A stretch of 36,891 nucleotides of DNA, taken from positions 1 through 36,891 of the forward strand of contig JAFDFZ010000038.1 of assembly GCA_019309565.1 (NCBI GenBank). Direction: 5' to 3'. Source of the DNA: Deltaproteobacteria bacterium. GTDB lineage: Bacteria > Desulfobacterota > Desulfobacteria > Desulfobacterales > SURF-15. The translations under genes and the position numbers were made by a program. Shown piece after piece: positions 1 through 7,162 of the stretch (position 1 is the stretch's first letter; the number at the start of each line of letters is the position of its first letter). A model generated the notes under the pieces. The model had not been told where the DNA came from. It searched no databases and saw only the letters and a program-made list of their open reading frames with translations.

Positions 1-457
1 CATGACCTATTCGGCGATAAGACAAATTTAAGTTCCATACGAACCAGAACGCAAAAAGATTCTGTTTTCGGGCTAAACGCATTTATTCACAATGCAAGAT
101 GTGACACCATATCGATAATTTTATGCTATCAGCCATCACTTCAAGTAATCCCTCCTTTACAATCCCCATAGATATTGCTATAGCATACCAGAAGCGCCGG
201 AAGCGGCTCAGTTCAACCAGGCTTTATCCATCATCCCGCTGATTCTCAAACGATTTTGTGCGCAACTCATCTCGCTTCTGCCACTCTCTGCTCTACACAT
301 ATCAATTAGCGGGACGACGGATAAAACCTTATACGTTATGTCGCGACATGAGGTCGTGTATATGATTGTTTTACGGAGAGTTATCGCTCTTTGATAAAAC
401 CTGATGTTCCGTCATCAGTACCCTACGAAGGCATGCTTCTGTGGTGCATCCACAGCG
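1..457. other. Non-coding leader upstream of the group II intron
   Basis: No open frame here looks like a protein gene. The stretch contains a long imperfect palindrome (211-341, listed separately) and then about 115 bp of AT-rich sequence leading into the intron. If the palindrome is an attC site, positions 336-457 would be the 5' leader of the toxin-antitoxin cassette that continues after the intron at about 1209. No promoter could be assigned with confidence. Confidence 0.5.
211..341 (+). repeat. Long imperfect inverted repeat, possible degenerate attC site
   Basis: Two 25-nt arms, 220-244 and 304-328, are complementary with four mismatches around a 59-nt spacer. Three of the four mismatches become G-T wobbles only if the bottom strand folds, which is the strand integron integrases use. 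GTTCAAC (211-217) fits the left consensus RYYYAAC. GTTATGT (335-341) resembles the right GTTRRRY box and shares GTTATG with the better attC at 1881-1937. The two outer boxes do not pair well with each other, so the attC reading is tentative; the inverted repeat itself is directly visible. Confidence 0.4.
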
Positions 458-1216
458 GTGTGAAGCACTTCGGACAATGTACCGACAGCGCAAAGTCTGC
501 GCTGGGGAGAAAACCGTGAGGCAAACTCCCTTCTGGAAGTCTCAATCCGGAATGGGCCTATGGTTGGATAATACGGTCAACATACGTGAATGCTCGTAAG
601 CATCGTCAGAAGCAGCAAGCTAAAGAGACTGATAAGCTTGAGTCCCGACCCTGTGTTCGGGATGTGTAGACAGGTTCAGGGTCTTCTAACTACCCTGACA
701 CGGATGCAGTCCGGCCGGTGTAGAGAGCAGACCCCTGAACACAGTCAGGGGCAGGCTCTAAGTTATCCGTTATGTCATATACACGGAACATGAAAACCCC
801 GTATCTCCGCTCTCTGGGCGGGTTAAACCGTAAGGCACAATGTTGGGGGTGCGGGCTTGAGAGGTCGGAAAAAGCGAATGCCATTCTGTAATGGAGTGGA
901 TACAGGTTTAAACCTTACCCGGCCCGAAAGGGAGCAGACGTCCGACCGGTGGTTCATTGCAGGAAAGCTTGGAGAACCTCTTTAAACAGGAAAGCAAATG
1001 AACGCTGCGATTCTTGCAAGCGTGTGCTAGCTGCTTTAATGCTCGTTGTTAGATTAAATAGAGGCTGCTTCCCAGTACTGCAAAGGTGATACTTGGTATT
1101 ACCGGGCTGCTCCCACAAGGACAGCCTTTGAATTGCTTGAGCCGTATGACGCGAAAGTGTCACGTACGGTTCTGAGGGGGGACTGGGGTGGCAACACCCC
1201 GGTTCTACGCGGTCAT
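458..1216 (+). ncRNA. ORF-less group II intron (ribozyme), approximate ends
   Basis: This is a self-splicing retroelement RNA recognised by a textbook domain V (1139-1172) followed by a domain VI hairpin (1181-1208; arms CTGGGGTG and CACCCCGG around GCAA, then TTCTAC). The 5' end is placed at GTGTG (458), matching the GUGYG start consensus. The several hundred bases between hold many GC-rich stems and motifs of chloroplast-like bacterial introns (for example AATCCGGAATG near 545), consistent with domains I-III. Domain IV, which normally encodes the reverse transcriptase/maturase, has only about 180 bp (about 960-1138) and no reverse-transcriptase frame. The element therefore depends on a maturase from elsewhere, or is dead. 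The 3' end is uncertain (1208 to about 1216). It sits just upstream of an antitoxin gene on the same strand, so splicing would affect that leader. Confidence 0.82.
1139..1172 (+). ncRNA. Group II intron domain V, catalytic hairpin
   Basis: This 34-nt hairpin has outer arms GAGCCGTA and TACGGTTC that include the catalytic AGC triad pairing, a two-base CG bulge on the 3' side, inner arms TGACGC and GTGTCA, and a GAAA tetraloop. All diagnostic elements of domain V are present, so the ribozyme core looks chemically competent even though the intron has no protein. Confidence 0.92.
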
Positions 1217-1235
1217 AAATAATGAAGGTATGATG

Positions 1236-1433
1236 ATGAACTTGCAATATATAGCAGATAATGGAGGTAATAGGATAGCTGTAATTTTGCCCATAGAAGA
1301 ATATAAACAAATTCTTAATGAGTTAGAAGAACTAGAATCAATACGAGCTTATGATGCCGCTAAAGCCTCAAAAGATGAAACAATACCTTTTGACCAAGCT
1401 GTGGAAGAGATAGAAAGAGCTCGTAGTAAATGA
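1236..1433 (+). CDS. Antitoxin of a RelE/ParE-type toxin-antitoxin pair (Phd/YefM or RelB-like)
   Basis: This 65-aa protein should bind and neutralise the RelE-type toxin encoded just downstream and autoregulate the pair. The visible N-terminal stretch IAVILPIEEYKQILNELEEL resembles Phd/YefM-like antitoxins, and the acidic C-terminal half (DAAKASKD, then FDQAVEEIER) is typical of the toxin-wrapping tail. Three consecutive ATGs occur at 1230, 1233 and 1236; AAGG at 1225-1228 favours 1236. The stop overlaps the toxin start (ATGA, 1430-1433), the usual translational coupling. The group II intron ends some 20-30 bp upstream. Because the toxin gene is interrupted, this may be an orphan antitoxin. 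The exact antitoxin family is uncertain. Confidence 0.75.
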   Translation: MNLQYIADNGGNRIAVILPIEEYKQILNELEELESIRAYDAAKASKDETIPFDQAVEEIERARSK

Positions 1434-1867
1434 ACCACAAACTCTTCATATTAAGACGGGTACAAAAAGAACTTTCAAAGATTACAGGTAAAAACTATGA
1501 TCAAATTAAAGAGGCAATTTTTAAGCTTGCCACAATAGTGTCCGGTTAAGCCCAATAATAAGGGTTTTCATGCTCTAACCTGCTGGTATTATTGATAGCG
1601 AAAATATTATCAAATTGAAATCGTTACCTCTTAAATATCTTTGAAAACCCTTATTATTGCTGGGTTTGCAGCGATTGTGGCCAGTTTTAACCGGACAGCA
1701 GTGAGCTTGCCAATAATCCAAGACCTCGGGGATGTACGAAATTGATTAATCGGAAGGGATGGAGAATTCGTGTGGGGAATTATCGTGTAATTTATGAGGT
1801 TACTGATAAAGAAAAGCTTGTAACAATTATGCACATTGGTCATAGAAAAGATATTTATCAAAAGTGA
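1430..1867 (+). pseudogene. RelE/ParE-family toxin gene interrupted by a MITE
   Basis: The reading frame opens at ATG 1430 (MNHKLFILRRVQKELSK) and would encode an mRNA-interferase-type toxin. It hits a stop about 20 bp inside a 171-bp insertion (1533-1703), giving only a 39-aa product. After the insertion the same frame resumes with LANNPRPRGCTKL, then GWRIRVGNYRVIYEV and HIGHRKDIYQK, the hallmark C-terminal core of RelE/ParE toxins. Removing the insertion plus one 9-bp duplication (180 bp in all) restores an uninterrupted 85-aa protein of normal length. The intact part has no frameshifts, so the disruption looks recent. It is paired with the antitoxin immediately upstream. Confidence 0.88.
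1533..1703. mobile_element. MITE-like element (171 bp) with 9-bp target duplication
   Basis: The element has no coding capacity and is bounded by imperfect terminal inverted repeats: left CAATAGTGTCCGGTTAA, and right (read inverted) CACTGCTGTCCGGTTAA. A second inner perfect inverted repeat, AATAATAAGGGTTTTCA, lies at 1554-1570 with its complement at 1642-1658. The right side carries about 24 bp between these blocks that the left side lacks, so the element is an asymmetric palindrome. It is flanked on both sides by AGCTTGCCA (1524-1532 and 1704-1712), a clear 9-bp target-site duplication. A full-length transposase-bearing relative must supply mobility. An IS4-like family is possible from the ends but is not established. 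Confidence 0.85.
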
Positions 1868-1880
1868 AAAATCAAACCTT

Positions 1881-1937
1881 GGCTAACAAGTCATTCCAGC
1901 GGACGATAGATAGCCGACGCTGAATTCAGTTGTTATG
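1881..1937 (+). other. Integron attC-like recombination site (59-base element)
   Basis: The 57-bp sequence begins GGCTAACAAGTCATTCCAGC and ends CAGTTGTTATGG. Outer arms TAACAA and TTGTTA pair perfectly. Inner arms CAGCGG and CCGACGCTG pair with one extra unpaired A, the extrahelical base expected of an L box. The terminal spacer ACGATAGATAG closes the hairpin. The order and wording closely resemble the aadA-type attC family known from resistance cassettes. It lies 13 bp after the toxin stop and 11 bp before the hicA start, exactly where a cassette boundary should be. No integrase gene is in the window. Confidence 0.75.
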
Positions 1938-1948
1938 GTAAAAACGAT

Positions 1949-2152
1949 ATGAAATTTAGTGAACTTGTCAGGCTTCTTGAGCAAAAAGGATTCAGAGTAA
2001 TAAAAGAGAAAGGTTCAATACGATATTATGGAAAACCAGGATGGGATAAACTGATTCGTGTTGATTATCATGGCTCAAAGGAAGTCCCAAAAGGAACGTA
2101 TCATGCTATACTTAAGGCAGCAGGTATAAAAAGAAATAAGGGGGTACAATGA
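1949..2152 (+). CDS. hicA: HicA-family mRNA interferase toxin
   Basis: This 67-aa protein is full length for HicA, a small double-stranded-RNA-binding-fold toxin that cleaves mRNA. The family pattern is clear: an N-terminal helix (KFSELVRLLEQKGFRVIKEK), a GS motif, a beta core (KLIRVDYHGSKEVPKGT) and the terminal helix HAILKAAGIKR. At the position where many HicA toxins have a catalytic His after GS (GSH), this protein has Ile (GSIRYY). A His is present later in DYHG. This may be a subfamily trait rather than an inactivating change. The gene overlaps hicB by 4 bp and begins just after the attC-like site, so the pair looks like a cassette. Confidence 0.88.
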   Translation: MKFSELVRLLEQKGFRVIKEKGSIRYYGKPGWDKLIRVDYHGSKEVPKGTYHAILKAAGIKRNKGVQ

Positions 2153-2394
2153 TAGATCTTGAATATTCATTAGTAATTGAAGCTACAAAAGAACCTGATT
2201 ATTTTGGGTTTTATTCCCCAGATTTAGAGGGGTTTTCAGGGATAGGACATTCTATTGAAGATTGTATTTATAAGGCAAAGTGGGGGATGAAGGAGCATAT
2301 CAAGTTGTTAAAAGAACAGAAGCTACCAGTCCCACCTCCAAATCCAAATCCCAAGATAATCATTCAAAATGAAGAGGAGTTAGCAGTTGTTTGA
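2149..2394 (+). CDS. hicB: HicB-family antitoxin
   Basis: This 81-aa partner of HicA begins with the usual beta-strand pattern (LEYSLVIEATKEPDYFGFYSP), followed by DLEGFSGIGHSIEDCIYKAK, matching the HicB partial RNase-H-like fold (the more usual wording is LPGCFTQGDTLEEA). After the conserved domain there is a Pro-rich linker (PVPPPNPNPK) and a short acidic tail. No helix-turn-helix or ribbon-helix-helix DNA-binding domain is seen, so this is the short type of HicB. The start overlaps the hicA stop (ATGA), which implies coupled translation. Confidence 0.87.
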   Translation: MIDLEYSLVIEATKEPDYFGFYSPDLEGFSGIGHSIEDCIYKAKWGMKEHIKLLKEQKLPVPPPNPNPKIIIQNEEELAVV

Positions 2395-2560
2395 GAAGAT
2401 AAAATTTCGTTAGGCATTATTGGTGTAGATTAGCACTGATCGTTTGAACGGCATAACTCTCACCAGCTGGATTGCAGCCCTGCCGACCGCCCCGAAGTCC
2501 AGGTTATCATATCCCGGTTTTCAAAATGGTCCTTAACCGGTGAACTGCCCACGTAACACC

Positions 2561-3049
2561 TCAAGTGTTGATCACGCTCTCAAACCACTTGATAGAAGCG
2601 CTGTCCATTATTCCCATCCGCTGGGCGATACGAGAGGAGAAAACAGCAAAATTACCCTTTGCTTTGGCGCAAATCTCTTCCTCTGGATCGTAAATAAAAG
2701 CCTCTAAGACCGCCTTATGCTGACCTTTTACTTCAAGTACCCTGCCCTCTGCTTTCAAACGCTGGCCGATATACACCGGCTTTAAAAATTCAACGGTCAT
2801 CGAACGGGTCATGACAATGTTTTTAAGAAGATACATTGCTGTCCAGCTCATGACCTCATCCAGAATGGTGGACAGCACACCGCCGTGGGCCAGGTTGTTC
2901 CAGCCACACAGGTGTTGAGGGATCGTCACCTGGCTGAAAACCGACCGATCACTGGCGAAAAAGCTCATCTTAAGACCCGAAGGATTTTTGGGGCTGCAGG
3001 CAAAGCAATTGTGTGTATCGGTATTCGGCAGTCGTTTGAAATTATTCAT
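2561..3049 (-). CDS. PaaI-family hotdog-fold acyl-CoA thioesterase
   Basis: This 162-aa protein has the hotdog thioesterase layout. Near the N-terminus is HNCFACSPKNPSGLKMSF, typical of the group with a CFACG-like start. It is followed by AHGGVLSTILDEVMSW (about residues 55-70), where HGG and the downstream acidic residue form the active-site helix. It then has strands TRSMTVEFLKPVYIGQRLKAEG and a final strand ending with ICAKAKGNFAVF. It probably hydrolyses a small acyl-CoA in the cytoplasm; the substrate cannot be read from sequence. It is divergent from rtcA, with 117 bp between the starts that must hold both promoters. Confidence 0.85.
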   Translation of the reverse strand: MNNFKRLPNTDTHNCFACSPKNPSGLKMSFFASDRSVFSQVTIPQHLCGWNNLAHGGVLSTILDEVMSWTAMYLLKNIVMTRSMTVEFLKPVYIGQRLKAEGRVLEVKGQHKAVLEAFIYDPEEEICAKAKGNFAVFSSRIAQRMGIMDSASIKWFESVINT

Positions 3050-3166
3050 CTATTGATCCTTTCCGGCAATCTTCGTATCAAAATAGGAAATAGGTGGATG
3101 GCGGTTCGTTTGTCAATGATTATTTTATGAAGCACAAGCTACGATTTTTCTTTAAGGTTATGGCCT

Positions 3167-4234
3167 ATGATACAAATTGATGGATCCCATATGGAAGGTG
3201 GCGGTCAAATCATAAGAACCGCTCTTGCCCTCTCTGTGCTGACACAAAAGCCCTTCTGTGCGGTCAACATCCGACGGAACCGACCGGTTCCCGGGCTTAA
3301 AAAGCAACATTTATGCTGTATCGATGCGCTAACCCAGCTCACAGGTGCGCGGGTAAAAAACGCTCATACCGGCTCGGAATCCATTGAATTTTACCCCGCA
3401 AGGATTGTACCGAAAACCCTGACGATAGATATCGGCACCGCCGGCTCCATTACCCTTCTGCTGCAAAGCCTTCTGCTGCCCTGCATGTTTGCACCCGGCC
3501 CGGTTCGCTTGAAAATCAAAGGGGGCACCGACACCAAATGGAGCATTCCCATGGATTATTTTATGCGGCTTATCCTGCCTTTCTTTAACGATTATGCCAC
3601 CATCAACGTATATGATACACGGCGCGGTTTCTACCCTAAAGGCAATGGGCTTATGGATCTGGAAATACACCCCAGCAGGCTATCCGTATCGGATTCGCAG
3701 AACATGGAGGAGTTTGTAAAAAGGCTGCGTAAAACCACACCTGCTCTTTACATCCTTAAACGACCCGAGATATCTGAAATACGGGGGATATCCGCAGCAT
3801 CTTCCATGTTAAAAAAGGCCAAAGTTGCACAGCGCCAGAGCCGGGGTGCAATTGCAAAAATCGGAGGCCGCTTAGCGGTGAGGATTGAAGAACAATATCA
3901 CCAGACTGCTTCGGCTGGAACCGTTATCACCTTGTGGGGTGAGGTTGAACAGGGAAAAGCGACCCTGGGTGGCAGCGCGCTGGGAGAAAGGGGGTTGCCT
4001 GCAGAAAAGGTGGGGGAACAGGCTGCAGAGGAACTTCTTACGGTTCTAAAATCAGAAGCAGCGCTGGACAGCCACCTTGCAGACAACCTGATACCGCTTA
4101 TGGCACTTACGGGCGGTTCACTTAAGCCAGAGAAGATAACAGGGCACATCCTGTCCAACATATATGTTTGCGAACAATTTCTGAATGTGCATTTCAATGT
4201 AAACCACAAAAACAATCAGATTCAAGCCGTATAA
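3167..4234 (+). CDS. rtcA: RNA 3'-terminal phosphate cyclase
   Basis: This 355-aa enzyme converts RNA 3'-phosphate ends to 2',3'-cyclic phosphate using ATP via an enzyme-AMP intermediate. The RtcA signature is clear from the start: IDGSHMEGGGQIIRTALALS, then RRNRPVPGLKKQH (about 37-49), DIGTAGSITLLLQSLLLP (about 88-105) and KGGTDTKWSIPMDY (about 118-131). The adenylated His lies in DSHLADNLIPLMAL (His303), matching the family HLADQ-type motif. The length is normal. No rtcB ligase or RtcR regulator gene is adjacent, so it appears to be a stand-alone gene here. Its start is preceded by TTAAGG at a reasonable distance. It converges with the NUDIX gene downstream. Confidence 0.95.
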   Translation: MIQIDGSHMEGGGQIIRTALALSVLTQKPFCAVNIRRNRPVPGLKKQHLCCIDALTQLTGARVKNAHTGSESIEFYPARIVPKTLTIDIGTAGSITLLLQSLLLPCMFAPGPVRLKIKGGTDTKWSIPMDYFMRLILPFFNDYATINVYDTRRGFYPKGNGLMDLEIHPSRLSVSDSQNMEEFVKRLRKTTPALYILKRPEISEIRGISAASSMLKKAKVAQRQSRGAIAKIGGRLAVRIEEQYHQTASAGTVITLWGEVEQGKATLGGSALGERGLPAEKVGEQAAEELLTVLKSEAALDSHLADNLIPLMALTGGSLKPEKITGHILSNIYVCEQFLNVHFNVNHKNNQIQAV

Positions 4235-4329
4235 CGAAGCGATGCTGCATGCTGGTTACTCATTGGACTCAATAAAGAGATCGACAACTTAATCGAACAG
4301 GCCCTGTTCAGGATATTCCCATCGTCGGT

Positions 4330-5169
4330 CTATTTGCCGCGGGCAAGGTAATTTTCTGTCAACCTTCCCCGTACTACGGGAAGTGATTCAAGGTTCGGGG
4401 GAGTGAATCCGAAAACCAGCTCCAGAAATGCCATCGAGATTCGGAAGGTGGCTCCCCAAAGCATTTCCGAGCCGTTTCGATGCTTAAATAAAAAGCATGG
4501 GAAGTCTTTTTGAGTTTTGTTCTCCCAGGTTGGCATGGGGTGTTTGCTTTGCAGGCGATATCGCACATAGTTTGACGGCTGCAACAATTCCCGCAGCGGG
4601 ATGTAAATGAGCCTCTCAACCTCCCAGTTGAGCTTAAATCGCTTCGGCAGCGGCAGCCAGCAGGCCATGGGGTATATGTGCCGCTGAAACATCTCCAGTT
4701 TCTGTAAAGGAAGCGCCCCCAAAAAGATCACCTTTAGGGGGTTAAGCCGCATCTCTTCATAACTTTCCCGTAAAGCGGCGGCTAACATGTGCGCCATAAC
4801 CAAAAGCTCCTGCCTGCGCTGTTTGCGCCACTGGCCTTTATACGGCCAGCGGGCAAGCGCTGATCCCGGCAAAAAAAGAAGCCTGGACAGCACCGCATCC
4901 AGACGGGGTGAAATACTGCCGCCAGGACAGCACAGATCACCCGGCTGCCTGACCATTGCGGATCGTTTGTTCAAGATCAGGCAAGGTTCCGACAGACACT
5001 CACATTGAGAGCCGAGCAAAAACAACACTGCCGATGCACCACTGTTACGAATAACATCCCCGTGAAAAATTCGAGTCCCCTGATGATATTGATGAAGCAC
5101 AGAGCCGATTCGATCTCTCAATGCACAAGCATCCTTGAGCAAATCGAATTTCCTGCTGCTTTCATTCAT
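4330..5169 (-). CDS. NUDIX hydrolase with expanded Nudix box (CoA-diphosphatase-like)
   Basis: This is a 279-aa NUDIX-superfamily enzyme that presumably cleaves a nucleoside diphosphate compound. LILNKRSAMVRQPGDLCCPGG resembles the NudL/CoA-pyrophosphatase pattern (KRS, then GQ, then PGG), and LAAALRESYEEMRLNP supplies the REXXEE metal-binding helix. Between PGG and the REXXEE helix there are about 50 residues rich in Arg, Leu and Trp instead of the usual short loop. The start is set at ATG 5169: its ATGAATGA overlaps the TGA stop of the upstream phosphoribosyltransferase by 8 bp, implying coupling. An in-frame ATG at 5220 lies inside the upstream gene and is less likely. The substrate is unknown. 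Confidence 0.78.
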   Translation of the reverse strand: MNESSRKFDLLKDACALRDRIGSVLHQYHQGTRIFHGDVIRNSGASAVLFLLGSQCECLSEPCLILNKRSAMVRQPGDLCCPGGSISPRLDAVLSRLLFLPGSALARWPYKGQWRKQRRQELLVMAHMLAAALRESYEEMRLNPLKVIFLGALPLQKLEMFQRHIYPMACWLPLPKRFKLNWEVERLIYIPLRELLQPSNYVRYRLQSKHPMPTWENKTQKDFPCFLFKHRNGSEMLWGATFRISMAFLELVFGFTPPNLESLPVVRGRLTENYLARGK

Positions 5170-5902
5170 CGCTGTCGGCTTCTTTCGATTCGCAAGATTC
5201 ATGCCCTGAATATGCTTCAATCATTTGAATCATCTCTGTTTCACTCACATCCGTCCATTCTTCATATGCATCGGCGACCGCATAATGCCATCCACTTCTG
5301 ATGTTAGGACAATAAATGGCATCGGCATCGCCCTTTATCAGCTGAAGCGATTCGGCATGTGCCGTTGGTACGGCAATCCGAATGGTTCTGGCGCCTGCTC
5401 TGCGAATCGCTTCGGTGGCCACCTTCATCGTAAATCCCGAAGCCAGCCCATCGTCCACCAGGATTATGGATCGGTTGGACAGGTCCGGGAAAGGACGGCT
5501 TCCCCGAATGCGTTCCAGGCGGCGTTCGACTTTCTCGGTGGTCTGTTCGATGCCCTTTTGGATGTCTGTCTCTGAAAGATTCAAACGTAAAATCAGGGAC
5601 TGATTTAACCGGTAAGTTCCATCGAATGTCACGGCTCCATAACCTGCTTCCGTATTCCAGGGCAATGTGATCTTGCTCACGACCGCTACATCAAAAGGGA
5701 TTTTGAGGTTTTTGGAAATGACGAGCCCCACGGGCACTCCTCCTGCAGGAATCGCCATCACAAGATCTGTTCTGCGGCAGTGGGGTTTCAGCATTTCAGC
5801 CAGTACTTCACCCGCATGTCTGCGATCATGAAATACCCATCTTGCTTCTCTCAATTCAGGCATATCGTACAGATTATGCGGCAGGATGGATTTTGTTCGC
5901 AT
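5162..5902 (-). CDS. Phosphoribosyltransferase-family protein
   Basis: This 246-aa protein has a type I phosphoribosyltransferase core. An N-terminal AIPAGGVPVGLVISKNL loop (about 50-66) is followed by the PRPP-binding signature SIILVDDGLASGFTM (about 145-159) and a downstream AVPTAH segment. Family members of this kind, often annotated only as PRTase-domain proteins, are recycling or regulatory enzymes of uncertain substrate. The acidic C-terminal tail (ESKEADSDE) runs straight into the overlapping NUDIX start, so the two are likely co-translated and may act on related nucleotide compounds (inference). Confidence 0.85.
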   Translation of the reverse strand: MRTKSILPHNLYDMPELREARWVFHDRRHAGEVLAEMLKPHCRRTDLVMAIPAGGVPVGLVISKNLKIPFDVAVVSKITLPWNTEAGYGAVTFDGTYRLNQSLILRLNLSETDIQKGIEQTTEKVERRLERIRGSRPFPDLSNRSIILVDDGLASGFTMKVATEAIRRAGARTIRIAVPTAHAESLQLIKGDADAIYCPNIRSGWHYAVADAYEEWTDVSETEMIQMIEAYSGHESCESKEADSDE

Positions 5903-5964
5903 TTTAAGAGCCCTTGATCTTTTTATTCCACCAGCGAAAACCCGGCGCTGTGGACTTGAATTCT

Positions 5965-7143
5965 TTACTCCCAGCGGCGCTCTGCCCGGTCTCTATCGCC
6001 GATAATGGCCTGAACAATGTCCAGGTTGTTGGGCGGGCACCCCTTCACATGGCGTTGGCTTCGCTTTTCCCTGGGAACACATCGTCCCACTGTTACCAGA
6101 TCCTGTTGGGCAACCGCCTCCGGTATTTCCGGATCACCGGTGACCACGGCGACCCCGGGCAGATACATCAACTGATCAGCCTCTTTCATATCAAATAAAG
6201 AGCTCATGATTCCCATCCGGCACCCCGTACAGGTTGCATCTCCATATACCAGATTAAACCCTTCGATTTTGATACGTTCGTCTTCGAGCACCCGCATGAA
6301 ACGCCTGTACACTGATTCGATGCTCTCACCGACCACTTCGATCTCCTCTTTCTTGGCAACGCCTAATCCCCGGGCTGCCGCCTCCCTGGTAATGGGAACT
6401 TCTTCTGGATCAAAGCCCACGATAAAACCACAGACGGCATCTACCGCCACACCATCGGACCCGGCGACGATCAGATCCATCTCAACGGGCTTTCCGAATA
6501 TAGGTCCCAGACCCTCCTGGCAATAAACAGCATCAACGACACAAAGCCTGGGGCTTATGGCCTCATACCAATCGACACACGCCTGGAACACACCCTGCTG
6601 GTGAAATTCCCGCTTATACTTATCTGAAAGAAGTCCTTTCAACTTCTTGATAGACATAGTAAGTTCCATCTGATCGTGGGTTTTAAGCTTAGCCACGGGG
6701 ATAATTGCGTCTGCTTCCTGAACAGGGCGAAAACTCTGTATTTCTTTGAAGATCTTTCCGTTCGGTACAGGAATCATGACTGTTTCCGTATTCTTCAGAT
6801 CGACCACCTCATATCCCATATTCCGAAGTTTCTGATATCCGGATTCGGCAATAACCTTCTCCGAATCGATCCCGATGGCCGATGATTCAGCTATAATCGG
6901 CCTGGCACCTGCGTTTTTCACGATATCTGCTACGGCCCGAGATACCTCCGGCAGCGTGATTACGGCCTGCTCCTTTCTGGTTACTGCCGTAACCCAGCTG
7001 GGATTTATCAAGACTCTCTGTCCGGGCTTGACGTACTCCCGGATACCGCCTGCCAAATCGACAGCCCTTTCGACTGCTGAAAAGATATGTTCATAGATGG
7101 GATTTTGAGGAGTTTTAACGATGGAAACAATGCTTTTATTCAT
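5965..7143 (-). CDS. DUF362 domain-containing protein
   Basis: This 392-aa protein belongs to the DUF362 family, whose members are associated with iron-sulfur and redox contexts but mostly lack assigned reactions. Visible features are an N-terminal strand (VSIVKT), GQRVLINPSWV (about 42-52), the AVADIVKNAGARPIIAESS segment, PVAKLKTHDQMELTMSIKKLKGL (about 148-170) and VVDAVYCQEGLGP. The C-terminal part has DATCTGCRMGIMSSLFD with a CxxC pair that could be a metal or cluster site. There is no signal peptide, unlike the two Tat-type DUF362 proteins at 13031-14896. The start follows a strong AGGAGG. A 45-aa basic protein gene lies 19 bp upstream on the same strand. Confidence 0.88.
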   Translation of the reverse strand: MNKSIVSIVKTPQNPIYEHIFSAVERAVDLAGGIREYVKPGQRVLINPSWVTAVTRKEQAVITLPEVSRAVADIVKNAGARPIIAESSAIGIDSEKVIAESGYQKLRNMGYEVVDLKNTETVMIPVPNGKIFKEIQSFRPVQEADAIIPVAKLKTHDQMELTMSIKKLKGLLSDKYKREFHQQGVFQACVDWYEAISPRLCVVDAVYCQEGLGPIFGKPVEMDLIVAGSDGVAVDAVCGFIVGFDPEEVPITREAAARGLGVAKKEEIEVVGESIESVYRRFMRVLEDERIKIEGFNLVYGDATCTGCRMGIMSSLFDMKEADQLMYLPGVAVVTGDPEIPEAVAQQDLVTVGRCVPREKRSQRHVKGCPPNNLDIVQAIIGDRDRAERRWE

Positions 7144-7162
7144 GAGTTTTCCTCCTGAGTGG

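Noticed and set aside
954..1310. Minus-strand frame of 118 aa across the intron end
   Set aside because: It overlaps domain V/VI of the group II intron and the antitoxin start and shows no protein family features.
2409..2415. GTTAGGC as a complete second attC after hicB
   Set aside because: It fits the right-box consensus, but no complementary left box is found in the preceding bases, so no full site is claimed.
5005..5301. Plus-strand 98-aa frame
   Set aside because: It is a shadow of the NUDIX and PRTase genes on the minus strand.
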